A DNA stretch of 64,000 nt from an uncultured Bacilli bacterium (GCA_934098525.1 CAKONZ010000002.1:1-64000); one strand, 5' to 3'. Shown: positions 44,553 through 53,932, numbered from the stretch's first letter. Notes: generated by a model from the sequence alone, not told the origin. Numbers and translations: made by a program.

Positions 44553-45596
44553 TTAAAATAATTTTAAAATATCATTAAATGTCACAAAAAACATTAATAT
44601 TATTAAAATTACAAAACCAATAGCATGTATAGTATTCTCAACCTTTGGACTAACTGGAGAACCTTTTAATTTTTCAATAATTAAGAACAATACCCTACCT
44701 CCATCAAAAGCAGGGAAAGGTAAAATATTAACTATTCCAACATTTATACTAAGTAAAGCAATTAAATATAATATAGCACTCAATCCTTTTGTTTTCATTT
44801 GACCAACAACAGAATAAATACCCACCGGACCACTCAATTGTCCAAAAGAAACCTTACCAGTAAACAATCCTCCAAGAACTACAAACATTTGCTTAAACAC
44901 AGCAGCTTCTTTCTTAAATGCATAAACTAAAGAATTAATAAAACCTGGATTCTCAGAAGACTTTAATGTTATACCAATAACATAAGTATCAGTACCATCT
45001 AACTTAACTTTTTCAGGATAAACATCATAATTTTTGATTGTACCATCAGGTTTTTGTACCTCAAAATTAACTTTCTTTTGCATATCTTCAATCGTTAAAA
45101 ATAATGTAATATCATCTATAAATGTTACTTTTCTACCATTTATTTTTAAAATCCTATCTGAAGCTTCAATACCAGCATTATAAGCAGGATAATTATCAGT
45201 AACATTAGCAATAACTGGATCCATACTTGGAGCCTTATTCAACAACCCAACAATAAATAATAAAATAAAGGCAAATAAGAAGTTAAAGCAAACTCCCATA
45301 ACCATAACCAAAAATCTTTGTAAAACTGTTTTATCTTGTAAATTATGACCCTTATGCTTTTCTGTATCTAAATTAGCCTCTTCACCTGCTAAAGAAACAT
45401 ACCCACCTATAGGAATACATCTAATAGAATACTGAGTCTTATCTTTAGCAATATGCTTAAATATTAAAGGTCCCATTCCAATAGAAAACTCATAAACATG
45501 GACTCCTACCGCTTTAGCTAGTAAAAAATGTCCTGTTTCATGAACCAACACAATAACTCCCAATATCAAAATAAACAATAATAAAGTTAAAATCAT
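44553..45596 (-). CDS. rseP: Site-2 intramembrane metalloprotease RseP/RasP
   Basis: Cleaves anti-sigma factors and signal-peptide remnants within the membrane. 347 residues: HETGH at 19-23, a PDZ domain (about 120-190), and the third motif NILPFPAFDGG. Follows cdsA by 8 bases; dxr, which usually sits between them, is missing. AGGAGGAAAT supports the start. Confidence 0.96.
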   Translation of the reverse strand: MILTLLLFILILGVIVLVHETGHFLLAKAVGVHVYEFSIGMGPLIFKHIAKDKTQYSIRCIPIGGYVSLAGEEANLDTEKHKGHNLQDKTVLQRFLVMVMGVCFNFLFAFILLFIVGLLNKAPSMDPVIANVTDNYPAYNAGIEASDRILKINGRKVTFIDDITLFLTIEDMQKKVNFEVQKPDGTIKNYDVYPEKVKLDGTDTYVIGITLKSSENPGFINSLVYAFKKEAAVFKQMFVVLGGLFTGKVSFGQLSGPVGIYSVVGQMKTKGLSAILYLIALLSINVGIVNILPFPAFDGGRVLFLIIEKLKGSPVSPKVENTIHAIGFVILIILMFFVTFNDILKLF

Positions 45597-45604
45597 ATTT
45601 CCTC

Positions 45605-46405
45605 CTATAGAATATTCATAAAAAATATATATGTAATTACAACAAAAATAATACTATCACATCTATCTAAAATACCACCATGACCAGGTATTAAATTAGA
45701 AAAATCTTTAACATTATAATATCTTTTTATACTTGAAAATAACAAATCTCCAATCTGTCCAATAACAGAAAATAATAATGTAACAGCAACAATTAATAAA
45801 ATATTAATATTACCATTTATAACATATAAATAAAATAATGTTCCTATAATTGTACCTATTAAAGATCCACCTACAGACCCTTCAATTGTCTTATTAGGAG
45901 AAATCTTTTCACATAACTTATGCTTTCCAACCAAAAAACCTGTAACATAAGCAAATGTATCAGTCATTATTGTAATAAGTAAAATATATACTAAATAAAC
46001 CAAATCAACATTTCTTATTAAAATAAAAGTATTAAATGACACAGATAAAAATAAACATCCACCAATCAAATATAAAGCATCACTTATATTATATTTTTTA
46101 GTATCATTAATAAACACAATTGGTATCAAAAACAATAAAAACAATGCAACAAATATTCTATAATCTAAAGTATAACCTGGATTATAAAAATCTGTACTAA
46201 AATACAAAAAAGCTACAATAAACAAATAAGCAAAGACCTTTAATAACACAGGTATCTTCTTATCATTACTCCTTACTTTCATAAGTTCATACATAGCACC
46301 TACCCCTAAAACCATAACCAAAATCTTAAAATACCAGCCACCAAGTAATAAAATTGGTAACAAAACAGCTATCATTACAATAGCGCTAATAATTCTTGTT
46401 TTCAT
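45605..46405 (-). CDS. cdsA: Phosphatidate cytidylyltransferase
   Basis: Makes CDP-diacylglycerol from phosphatidate and CTP, feeding pgsA. 266 residues, eight membrane helices. The C-terminal signature is clear: SVIGQIGDLLFSSIKRYYNVKDF in parts (GQIGDLLFSSIKR) and LIPGHGGILDRCDS. First gene of a cdsA-rseP pair. Confidence 0.95.
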   Translation of the reverse strand: MKTRIISAIVMIAVLLPILLLGGWYFKILVMVLGVGAMYELMKVRSNDKKIPVLLKVFAYLFIVAFLYFSTDFYNPGYTLDYRIFVALFLLFLIPIVFINDTKKYNISDALYLIGGCLFLSVSFNTFILIRNVDLVYLVYILLITIMTDTFAYVTGFLVGKHKLCEKISPNKTIEGSVGGSLIGTIIGTLFYLYVINGNINILLIVAVTLLFSVIGQIGDLLFSSIKRYYNVKDFSNLIPGHGGILDRCDSIIFVVITYIFFMNIL

Positions 46406-46474
46406 ATCATCACATCCTAAAAATAATTATACATTAAATATAACAAAAAATAAAGTATTTTAAAAATAAAAAAA

Positions 46475-46489
46475 ACTCCAAAAAAGAGT
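46475..46489 (-). terminator. Weak terminator after tRNA-Gln
   Basis: Short ACTC/GAGT stem with a T-rich loop and an eight-T run on the minus strand. Confidence 0.45.
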
Positions 46490-46498
46490 CAATAAAAA

Positions 46499-46573
46499 TG
46501 GTTGCCCTGGTTAGATTCGAACTAACGAATGATGGAGTCAGAGTCCACTGCCTTACCACTTGGCTACAGGGCA
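46499..46573 (-). tRNA. tRNA-Gln (anticodon CTG)
   Basis: 75 bases with encoded CCA. Acceptor stem TGCCCTG/CAGGGCA, anticodon loop CTCTGAC, T-arm GTTCGAATC. The CTG anticodon suits the minority Gln codon CAG; a TTG-anticodon tRNA-Gln should exist elsewhere. Confidence 0.93.
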
Positions 46574-46617
46574 ATATAAATATAAATTATATTATAACAT
46601 ATATTTATATCAAAAAA

Positions 46618-47172
46618 TTATTTTTTTTCTAAATATTCTACTAGCTTTTTATAAGAATCAAGACTCCAAAAACGCCATCTACTTTCATCATCGAAATTTC
46701 CTAAAGTCCTAGTCTCACCATCAGGTATAAAAATAAAATCCCAACTAAAGCCATAAATACCTGACTTTTCAAAAGCTATAGTTCCATTAGTTATACCAGT
46801 AAAAACAACAGGTTCTCCTCCATACTCACAATAAGCTAATACTTCTTTAAAATAAGCCCTTCTATTAGATTCTCCCTCAAGTAATTTTAATAAACCCTCA
46901 TATCCTAATGTATCATCTACATAATGAGTATAAGGTCCTGGAAACCCATTCAATGCCTCAACAAACAAACCAGTATCATTTTTCAAAACATCACACTTTA
47001 ACTTCTCGCTAGCCCACTTAGCAGAATATTTAGCAACATCAACCACATCATCAGCTTGTATCTCTACAGTATCAATTTTTACATTATCAATTTCATAACC
47101 AAGTGGTTGCAAAACACTACGAGCACTACTAATTTTAGCCCAATTATTAGTAACATACGTTATTTTTTTCAT
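46618..47172 (-). CDS. Ham1/RdgB-family nucleoside-triphosphate pyrophosphatase
   Basis: 184 residues. Removes non-canonical purine NTPs (ITP, XTP) from the pool. Opens KKITYVTNNWAKISSAR like the family, has NDTGLFVEALNGFPGPYTHY and a late FSWDFIFIPDG. The usual SGL(E/D) is NDTGL. TGGAGGTGAAT sets the start at 47172. The divergence from typical RdgB leaves specificity open. Confidence 0.85.
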   Translation of the reverse strand: MKKITYVTNNWAKISSARSVLQPLGYEIDNVKIDTVEIQADDVVDVAKYSAKWASEKLKCDVLKNDTGLFVEALNGFPGPYTHYVDDTLGYEGLLKLLEGESNRRAYFKEVLAYCEYGGEPVVFTGITNGTIAFEKSGIYGFSWDFIFIPDGETRTLGNFDDESRWRFWSLDSYKKLVEYLEKK

Positions 47173-47184
47173 ATTCACCTCCAC

Positions 47185-47406
47185 TAAAACTAAGTTATAT
47201 TAATTATATCAAAAACATCATAATTATCAAAATAAAAAATGAATAACTATCAATAATAAAGTTAAATACTTCTTTCTCATACCATCAAAAATCATCCTAA
47301 AAAATATTCTTTACTAATAAACTTCTACGTTAAATGTTCTGCTATAACATACATTAAATTTTTAAACAAAAAAATTAATCATCTCTGATTAATTCTATTT
47401 CTTTAG
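47185..47406. other. Intergenic stretch with no clear gene
   Basis: A+T-rich DNA between the Ham1 gene and the tRNA pair. Apart from the tRNA terminator near 47373 it holds only a weak 22-codon ORF without a good ribosome site. Confidence 0.5.
47373..47394 (-). terminator. Terminator of the tRNA-Leu/CAU tRNA unit
   Basis: AATTAATC/GATTAATT hairpin followed by seven T residues on the minus strand, 12 bases beyond the tRNA-Leu end. Confidence 0.8.
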
Positions 47407-47489
47407 TGGTGCGGGTAACAGGAGTTGAACCTGCACACCGAAGTACTGGTTCCTAAGACCAGCGCGTCTGCCAATTCCGCCATACCCGC
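47407..47489 (-). tRNA. tRNA-Leu (anticodon TAG)
   Basis: 83 bases with encoded CCA. Acceptor stem GCGGGTA/TACCCGC, anticodon stem CTGGT/ACCAG with loop CTTAGGA, a long variable arm (class II) and T-arm GGTTCAACTCC. Confidence 0.95.
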
Positions 47490-47500
47490 AAATAAAAAAA

Positions 47501-47577
47501 TGGTGGACCCTGTAGGACTCGAACCTACGACCGCCCGGTTATGAGCCGGATGCTCTAACCAACTGAGCTAAGGGTCC
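47501..47577 (-). tRNA. CAU-anticodon tRNA, probably tRNA-Ile2
   Basis: 77 bases with encoded CCA. Acceptor stem GGACCCT/AGGGTCC and anticodon loop CTCATAA. The body closely follows Bacillus tRNA-Ile(CAU), whose C34 becomes lysidine via TilS and reads AUA, rather than elongator tRNA-Met. The identity call rests on remembered family sequence. Confidence 0.85.
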
Positions 47578-47646
47578 ATTGCCATTTAATAATATCATAC
47601 TTTTATTATAAAAATCAATAATATTTTAAAAATTTTTATAAAAAAC

Positions 47647-47672
47647 GAACCATAAATTATTCTTTATGGTTC
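47647..47672 (-). terminator. Terminator after the 144-residue gene
   Basis: GAACCATAAA/TTTATGGTTC stem overlapping the end of the gene, followed by GTTTTTTA on the minus strand. Confidence 0.82.
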
Positions 47673-48091
47673 ATAGCATTCAATAAATTAACTTTAAACA
47701 TATCTTTTGCTTTATTTTCCTTAGAAATCATTACACCTTTATAAGTACCAAGTTCAGTTCTATGACCTTCTTCTAAAATATCATCTGGTGTAATATTAGT
47801 TAATAAAACAATCTTATCATTATCATATACTGTATAATGTAAAACAACATCACCATGTACTTTAGCAAACAAAGTATCTGTAGGTAACTTTAACTCATAT
47901 GTAAAAGTATTATCAACTTTATTAGTAGAAATAAGTCTACCTAAAAAGTTTCCTTCCCTTATCTTAGGATAATATTCAAAAGTAAGCTTTTTATAAGCCA
48001 ACATATTATACTTTCTTACAGATCTTTCTTTTTTACGAAATTCATTCTCATTTACATACTCAAAATGATAATTCAATTTTCTACTCTCCAT
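47657..48091 (-). CDS. Soluble protein of unknown function
   Basis: 144 residues, charged, no membrane segment and no motif recognised. The middle has a beta-rich pattern (TFTYELKLPTDTLFAKVHGD and VVLHYTVYDNDKIVLLTNI). It has its own near-consensus promoter and a terminator, so it is monocistronic. GGGGGTTAGGTAGT precedes the ATG. Confidence 0.65.
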   Translation of the reverse strand: MESRKLNYHFEYVNENEFRKKERSVRKYNMLAYKKLTFEYYPKIREGNFLGRLISTNKVDNTFTYELKLPTDTLFAKVHGDVVLHYTVYDNDKIVLLTNITPDDILEEGHRTELGTYKGVMISKENKAKDMFKVNLLNAMNHKE

Positions 48092-48136
48092 ACTACCTAA
48101 CCCCCTATATATTCTGGTAATCTTTTAAGTGTCTAA

Positions 48137-48165
48137 ATTATAGCACAAATATCATATTTTGTCAA
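48137..48165 (-). promoter_or_regulatory. Sigma-A promoter of the 144-residue gene
   Basis: TTGACA-17-TATAAT with an extended TGC before the -10 box; close to full consensus. Confidence 0.88.
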
Positions 48166-48230
48166 ATATTTTATACTTTTTAACCAAAAAATTAAATTTT
48201 ATAATAAAAAAATGAACTTTTCTTATAAAT

Positions 48231-48249
48231 AAAAAAGGCCTAAGCCTTT
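48231..48249 (-). terminator. Distal terminator of the kinase-LRR operon
   Basis: AAAGGC/GCCTTT hairpin followed by TTTTATTTAT on the minus strand, about 120 bases after the LRR stop. Confidence 0.65.
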
Positions 48250-48365
48250 ATTTATTTATTTTTTCTGATGATACCCAATGATATTTATTAAATTAAATAT
48301 TATCATTTAAACTTTCAATTTACATTTTTCTTGTAAACCTTTTCTTATTATTTTATACTTTCTAT

Positions 48366-49772
48366 CTAATATTTCCTTTTTCTAGTATAACTATCATTAG
48401 TATTTAAGAGTATGTTTTCATCTCTTAAATAATTTAATAATGTCTCAGAAAATTGATGTTTGATATTTAAATTATTAGAAATATATCCAATACCAACACT
48501 CCTTAAATCAGGAACATATAATGATTCTAAAGAAGTATTAAAATACAAAAAGTTCTTACCAACCAATCTTAAAGAATGTAAATTAACATTATCAAGCACT
48601 TCATTAAATTGTAAAAAATCATTTCCTATATACTCTACTCTTCCCATATTTAAAATTCTCATATCTGAATTAAACATTAAGAAAAAATCTCCAACTCTTA
48701 TTACATTTGTCATATCTATTCTTTTTAAAAATTCATTATATTGCAAAAAATTATCATCAAGTATTGTTATAGAATTATTAGTAAATGAAAACATATTATT
48801 ATGATTATCTAAAACAATAATATTTCTTGTATCACTACATATATCTACCAATTTTCTATTATTAACATTTCTAATAAAAATACTCTTAATATTAGAAAAC
48901 AAATCTAAAAAAGAATCATTTATTTTATCATCATATAAACTTATTTTTTTATTTGCTATATCTAATATAAAATAATCCATAACTATAAACTTTTCATTAT
49001 CATACTTTTTAACAACACCATTATCAATTATTATATTATCTGGACAATAATAAATATTATGTATTTTATAATTATACTTATAATATCTACCATCACTAGC
49101 TTTTACATAATTAAATATAGAAAAATCTTTCATATCATTTTGTACTATACCATAATCCTTCTCAAAAGCCTTTGTTAATCCAGGTATAATATTTTCTAAA
49201 TCATTACTAAAAGTTGCATCTGGATTACGAACAATATCATTATATCTATTCTTAATACTTAAAGTATTAGAATCTCTAGTAAATTGTATACTTAAAACAG
49301 ATGTCCCATATAAATCTTGTCTTTTAGGAAAATTAAAATCTTCTCTTTTAATATCAGAAACATTCTTCTTTACCGCAAAAAATACCCTATTATCATCTAA
49401 TCTTCTACCCTTAAAAGTACATAGTTTTTCATTAATAGCATAATACTTCTTAAAACTTTGAACATCCTCTTCTCTTAAACACTCATCATATAAAATATAA
49501 CCAGCTTCATCCATTAACTCTTTAGCAGTTTTTGTAGTTTCTACCATAACTGTATTATTTTTAGAAAAACTATAAATATATCTTCTAAAAGCCGATAATT
49601 TATCACTATATACCAAATCATTATAAAGATCATGAGAAGGATGAAAATTTTCAAGCAACAAACTAGAAAGCAATCCCTTAGTTTCTAAAATAGTAGGAAA
49701 AGAAGTTCTACAAAAATGCATCATTTCTTCTCCATACTTTTTCTTTATAATTTTCAAATCATAATTATCCAT
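48366..49772 (-). CDS. Second leucine-rich-repeat protein with the shared N-terminal domain
   Basis: 468 residues. Residues 1-330 are the same conserved domain as in the protein at 15106-17124 (AKELMDEAGYILYDECL, SIQFTRDSNTLSIKNRY, DNIIIDNGVVKKYD). Only about five 22-residue LRR units follow, so the array is much shorter. The first 92 bases are identical to the paralogue. ATTTGGTGATAAT precedes the ATG at 49772, 4 bases after the kinase-like gene's stop, so the two are co-translated. Confidence 0.8.
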   Translation of the reverse strand: MDNYDLKIIKKKYGEEMMHFCRTSFPTILETKGLLSSLLLENFHPSHDLYNDLVYSDKLSAFRRYIYSFSKNNTVMVETTKTAKELMDEAGYILYDECLREEDVQSFKKYYAINEKLCTFKGRRLDDNRVFFAVKKNVSDIKREDFNFPKRQDLYGTSVLSIQFTRDSNTLSIKNRYNDIVRNPDATFSNDLENIIPGLTKAFEKDYGIVQNDMKDFSIFNYVKASDGRYYKYNYKIHNIYYCPDNIIIDNGVVKKYDNEKFIVMDYFILDIANKKISLYDDKINDSFLDLFSNIKSIFIRNVNNRKLVDICSDTRNIIVLDNHNNMFSFTNNSITILDDNFLQYNEFLKRIDMTNVIRVGDFFLMFNSDMRILNMGRVEYIGNDFLQFNEVLDNVNLHSLRLVGKNFLYFNTSLESLYVPDLRSVGIGYISNNLNIKHQFSETLLNYLRDENILLNTNDSYTRKRKY

Positions 49773-49776
49773 ATTA

Positions 49777-50514
49777 TCACCAAATATTATTCGTTTTTTT
49801 CTTATCAACACAATCAATTAAATAATTGTTTGTTCTTTGTAATCTATAAGCCTTATTACAAATATCAATTCCCTCTACATTATCAAATACACCATATTTC
49901 TCTAAAAATATATCATTAAGAGAAGAAGAAATACTACCAGTATTGTTCATAATAGTAAATGTAGTCAAATTATACATAAAAACATCCATAGAAAAATCCA
50001 TTCCATTATAATAAATATAACTCTGAACATATTCATTAGTATGAGCTTTATCAACCAAGACATCACCAAAAGAACAAACATCAAAATCAATAATAACACA
50101 ATCTTTAGATTTACGATCAAACATTATATTACCACTATGTAAATCACCATGAATTATTTTATAATCATTATGCATTTTTTCTATTAAAGCTTTAGCATTT
50201 TTCAATACCATAACTTTTTCTTTAGCACTGCAATGTTTCAAAAGATTAATATTAAAATAAGGAAAATAATCACTAACATAACCCTTATATCCATAATCAT
50301 CTACTAATAATTTAGGAAATACTAGTTTATCACAAACATCAACTTGTGTACTCTTTTCTAATCTCTTAGCAAAATTGCAATCAATACTATCCAAAAACTT
50401 TTTATAACAAACAGTATTTCCATTAAAATTTGCCGTATAAATATCTGCAAAAGTACCACAACCTATTAAATTAAGAAAACTAAGTTCTCTTTCATTTATA
50501 GTCTTAACATTCAT
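49777..50514 (-). CDS. Small protein-kinase-like enzyme
   Basis: 245 residues, a kinase fold without other domains: Gly-rich loop IGCGTFADIYTANF, Lys in VCYKKF, catalytic loop IIHGDLHSGNIMF and metal motif VIIDFDVCSFGD, as in APH/RIO/Bud32-like kinases. No membrane segment. Could phosphorylate a protein or a small molecule. It has a consensus promoter about 95 bases upstream, and its stop lies 4 bases before the LRR start, suggesting the two act together. Confidence 0.82.
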   Translation of the reverse strand: MNVKTINERELSFLNLIGCGTFADIYTANFNGNTVCYKKFLDSIDCNFAKRLEKSTQVDVCDKLVFPKLLVDDYGYKGYVSDYFPYFNINLLKHCSAKEKVMVLKNAKALIEKMHNDYKIIHGDLHSGNIMFDRKSKDCVIIDFDVCSFGDVLVDKAHTNEYVQSYIYYNGMDFSMDVFMYNLTTFTIMNNTGSISSSLNDIFLEKYGVFDNVEGIDICNKAYRLQRTNNYLIDCVDKKKTNNIW

Positions 50515-50607
50515 AGTTACCCCCCTTAATATTAAAATTATCTACTTCTTACTTTATCTCCACTATTTTTATATGTCCTTATCAAATAACCATCCCTATT
50601 TGCGCAT

Positions 50608-50636
50608 ATTATACCACAAAACACTAAGTATTGCAA
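50608..50636 (-). promoter_or_regulatory. Sigma-A promoter of the kinase-LRR operon
   Basis: TTGCAA-17-TATAAT with an extended TGG, located at the very end of the helD gene; leaves a 5' leader of about 90 bases before GGGGGGTAACT and the ATG. Confidence 0.85.
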
Positions 50637-50637
50637 A

Positions 50638-52659
50638 CTAATTATATATTATCAACTTATGTTGAGCCCTTGTACAAGCAACATAATATAAATATTTTTC
50701 ATTATCTTGATAGACATTATTCTTTTCATTATAAACAATAACACTATCAAACTCTAAACCTTTTGCAACATAAGCAGGAATTACCACTAAATCTTTCTTA
50801 AACCCCTCTTCTTCTCCACAAACTAAAGTAATATCACCATTAAATAAATTATAAATCATCTCTGCTTCTCTATCATCTTTAGTTATAATTGCTACATTAT
50901 TATAACGTTTCTTTAATTCTAAAATATCATGTTCCAACAATTCCTTCAAATTATTAACATTATAATTTCTAATTAATACTTCATCAACATTATCTCTTCT
51001 AATAGCACTAACATGATTAAGACCTAAAATTTTATTAGTATAATCAATAATTTCTTTAGTAGATCTATATGTTTTATTAAGCTCTAAATACTTATAACTA
51101 CCAAATAAATCACCAATATCTTCTAAACTATTATACTTATAATACGGATTAATAGTTTGATTTATATCTCCTAAAATAGTAAAAGATGCCTTCTTAAATA
51201 TCTTTGATAAAATAACATATTGTAACCTATTATAATCCTGTGCTTCATCAATAACAATTTGTTTAATATTATTATTGTAATCAAAACTTTCTAATAATCC
51301 TTTCATATAAACAAATAAACAAGCATCCTCATAATTAATACTATTTTTATTAACAAATGATCTAATTTCATTATCAGTCAAACTAATTCTACAATATTTA
51401 CTCTTAAAGAAATTATAATATATTTTCTTAAAATCCTTTTTTAATCCCAAACTATCTAAAAGCTTCTTATTAAAAAACTTAGCATAAGTCTTTTTACCAT
51501 CATAATTAATCTCTGAAAGCTTAATAGAAATTAACTTAATTCTTTCAAATAATGAAAACTTAGAATATCTATCATGAAATAATCTATTTAAATAATCAAC
51601 ACTATAGTCATATAAAATATTATCAGTAATATTAACTTTAAAATCAAGAGAATTAACAAAATCATCTATATAATTATTTATATCCTCTATAATCTCATCA
51701 CTTTGTTTATACTTAACAAGTTCATAATTTGTTTCTAAATACTTATAATATCTACCTATAAAAGAAATAAAACTCTCAACATTCTTATATTCATAAATAT
51801 TACTATATAAAAAGTCACTAAAAGTAGTTTGCATTGTATTATCTTCTCCAAGTTCAGGAAGAACATTTGAAATATACTCAGTAAATATACTATTAGGAGA
51901 AAAAATTAATACATTATTAGAATTTAAATTTTCTATTTTATAAAGTAAAAAAGCAATACGATGTAAAGCAACACTTGTCTTACCAGATCCTGCTATTCCC
52001 TGAACAATTAAATTCTTATCCTCAACATTTCTTATTATCCTATTTTGTTCATGTTGTATAGTATTAACAATATTTTTCATCTTATCTGATGATTCACTAG
52101 CTAAAACTTCTTGTAATAACTCATCATCTATGTTTATATTATTATCAAAAACATGAACTAATTTTTTATTCTTAATATTATATTGTCTCTTCTTAGTAAG
52201 TTTTCCTTTTATTATTCCTCCTGGAGCCTTAAAAAAACAATCTCCTAAATCAAAATCATAAAATAAACTACATATTGGACTTCTCCAATCATGAATCAAA
52301 TAATTATCTTCTTCTTCTAAATGTGTAATACCAATATAAACATTTTCTTTTTTTCCATTATCCTCTGTAAAAGAAATAGACCCAAAATAAGGATTATTCT
52401 GAATTTTATACAATTTTTGAAAATACTTTCCCTTTTGTTGCATTAAATAAACTTCTAAATCACTATCAGACATAAGAGCCTTTAATTCAGTAGGATCCAA
52501 AGAAGATTTATTATCCCAAATAAACTTCTTAAATTCTTGTACCTTTTCATCTTGTTCATACAACTCTTGTCCTAAAGATGAAATATAATCATTAATTACC
52601 TTAATGACATTTTCTAAATAATCATTTTCTTTTTTTAATTCTTCTTTTGATAAATTCAT
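50638..52659 (-). CDS. helD: HelD-type UvrD/Rep-family helicase
   Basis: 673 residues. HelD binds RNA polymerase and releases it from DNA in Bacillus. Long N-terminal coiled coil (about 1-70), domain with GITHLEEEDNYLIHDWRSPI, Walker A IQGIAGSGKTSVALHR (GIAGSGKT), IDEAQDYN, LGDINQTINP and a C-terminal YYVACTRAQHKL. It ends at the kinase promoter. Preceded by a leader with a hairpin and T-run. Related HelD proteins can protect against rifamycins; nothing here proves that. Confidence 0.9.
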   Translation of the reverse strand: MNLSKEELKKENDYLENVIKVINDYISSLGQELYEQDEKVQEFKKFIWDNKSSLDPTELKALMSDSDLEVYLMQQKGKYFQKLYKIQNNPYFGSISFTEDNGKKENVYIGITHLEEEDNYLIHDWRSPICSLFYDFDLGDCFFKAPGGIIKGKLTKKRQYNIKNKKLVHVFDNNINIDDELLQEVLASESSDKMKNIVNTIQHEQNRIIRNVEDKNLIVQGIAGSGKTSVALHRIAFLLYKIENLNSNNVLIFSPNSIFTEYISNVLPELGEDNTMQTTFSDFLYSNIYEYKNVESFISFIGRYYKYLETNYELVKYKQSDEIIEDINNYIDDFVNSLDFKVNITDNILYDYSVDYLNRLFHDRYSKFSLFERIKLISIKLSEINYDGKKTYAKFFNKKLLDSLGLKKDFKKIYYNFFKSKYCRISLTDNEIRSFVNKNSINYEDACLFVYMKGLLESFDYNNNIKQIVIDEAQDYNRLQYVILSKIFKKASFTILGDINQTINPYYKYNSLEDIGDLFGSYKYLELNKTYRSTKEIIDYTNKILGLNHVSAIRRDNVDEVLIRNYNVNNLKELLEHDILELKKRYNNVAIITKDDREAEMIYNLFNGDITLVCGEEEGFKKDLVVIPAYVAKGLEFDSVIVYNEKNNVYQDNEKYLYYVACTRAQHKLIIYN

Positions 52660-52681
52660 ACCTACCTTCCTTTCTAAAACG

Positions 52682-52707
52682 ACAAAAAACTACATAAATA
52701 TGTAGTT
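52682..52707 (-). terminator. Hairpin and T-run in the helD leader (possible attenuator)
   Basis: AACTACAT/ATGTAGTT stem followed by TTTTGTCG on the minus strand, only 23 bases before the helD ATG and downstream of the trpS terminator, so it lies inside the helD 5' leader. Confidence 0.6.
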
Positions 52708-52782
52708 ACCCGTTGTTAAATAATTTTTAAAACTGCAAACGTCTTAATAAATATATCATAAAATAATTTATATAACAACAAA

Positions 52783-52805
52783 AAAAGAGATAAAAAATCT
52801 CTTTT
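52783..52805 (-). terminator. Terminator of trpS
   Basis: AAAAGAGAT/ATCTCTTTT hairpin around the trpS stop followed by a run of T residues. Confidence 0.82.
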
Positions 52806-53850
52806 AATCAAAATAATCTATTTTCATAGCGTGTTTTACTTCTTTTAATGTTTGAATAGCAGTCTTTCTAGCTTCCATACTACCTTCTCTTAACATTTCA
52901 TAAACTTTATCTTTATCCTTTGCAAATTCTTCTCTTTTTAAACGAATAGGTTCAAACTCAGCTTGAAGAACATCATTTAAAAATCTCTTTATCTTCATAT
53001 CCCCAAGTCCACCACGTTTATAATGTTCCTTTAATTCATCCAAATTATTATATTCAGGTAAATACTTTTTAAAATCCTCATTCTTAGCAAAAACATCTAA
53101 ATACATAAAAACAACATTACCCTCTACCTTACCTGGATCATCTATTTTAATATGTTCAGGATCAGTATACATACTCATTACCTTCTTCTTTATCTCTTCA
53201 GGAGAATCAGATAAATAAATACAATTTCCTAAACTCTTAGACATCTTAGATTTACCATCAGTACCCACAAGTCTATAACACTTTTCATTGTCCGGTAACA
53301 CTTCTTTTGGCTCTACTAAAACATTACAATTATAAACACTATTAAATTTACGAACTATCTCTCTTGCTTGTTCAAGCATTGGTAATTGATCCTCCCCAAC
53401 AGGAATATAATTTGCTTTAAATGCTGTAATATCAGCAGTTTGTGAAACAGGATATGTAAAAAATCCAGCTGGTATACTTTCATTAAAACCTTTTTGTTCT
53501 ATTTCTGCCTTAACTGTAGGATTTCTATATAATCTAGCAACTGTAACTAAATTCATATAATAAAAAGTTAACTCAGTAAGTTCTGGTATTAAAGACTGAA
53601 TAAAAAAAGTAACCTTTTTAGGATCAAGTCCTACTGCTAAATAATCAAGAGCAACTTCAATAATATTATCCCTAACCTTTTCAGGATTATCAAAATTATC
53701 AGTTAAAGCTTGTGCATCCGCTATAAAAACATACATCTTATCATAATTACCTTCATTTTGGATTCTTACACGATTTTTTAAAGATCCAACATAATGACCA
53801 GCATGCAATCTTCCAGTTGGTCTATCACCTGTTAAAATAATATTTCCCAT
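52804..53850 (-). CDS. trpS: Tryptophanyl-tRNA synthetase
   Basis: Charges tRNA-Trp. 348 residues. Class I signatures: TGDRPTGRLHAGHYVG with HAGH at 16-19, and GKSKMSKS as KMSKS loop; TYPVSQTADITAF between. AGGAAATATT supports the start. Upstream is a short peptide with two Trp codons and an intrinsic terminator. No T-box element (AGGGTGGNACCGCG) is seen. Confidence 0.96.
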   Translation of the reverse strand: MGNIILTGDRPTGRLHAGHYVGSLKNRVRIQNEGNYDKMYVFIADAQALTDNFDNPEKVRDNIIEVALDYLAVGLDPKKVTFFIQSLIPELTELTFYYMNLVTVARLYRNPTVKAEIEQKGFNESIPAGFFTYPVSQTADITAFKANYIPVGEDQLPMLEQAREIVRKFNSVYNCNVLVEPKEVLPDNEKCYRLVGTDGKSKMSKSLGNCIYLSDSPEEIKKKVMSMYTDPEHIKIDDPGKVEGNVVFMYLDVFAKNEDFKKYLPEYNNLDELKEHYKRGGLGDMKIKRFLNDVLQAEFEPIRLKREEFAKDKDKVYEMLREGSMEARKTAIQTLKEVKHAMKIDYFD

Positions 53851-53890
53851 AATATTTCCTCTCTTCTAATTAAATATATTATAAAAATAA

Positions 53891-53910
53891 GGAAACATTT
53901 AATCGTTTCC
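53891..53910 (-). promoter_or_regulatory. Terminator in the trpS leader (candidate attenuator)
   Basis: GGAAAC/GTTTCC stem with loop GATTAAAT, followed by TTATTTTTAT on the minus strand, lying between the leader peptide stop and trpS. Just upstream AATGGTTT can pair with AAACGATT (one mismatch), using part of the terminator stem, so an alternative fold exists. Confidence 0.65.
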
Positions 53911-53932
53911 TAAAAACCATTAAACTCTTCTT

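Larger units (their letters stand above)
48092..48365. other. Intergenic region between the unknown gene and the second LRR gene
   Basis: Contains the promoter of the 144-residue gene and the distal terminator of the LRR gene. The bases 48250-48365 directly after the LRR stop show no ORF. Confidence 0.6.

Noticed and set aside
47260..47330. 22-codon ORF on the minus strand before the tRNA pair
   Set aside because: No convincing ribosome site, very biased composition; not supported.
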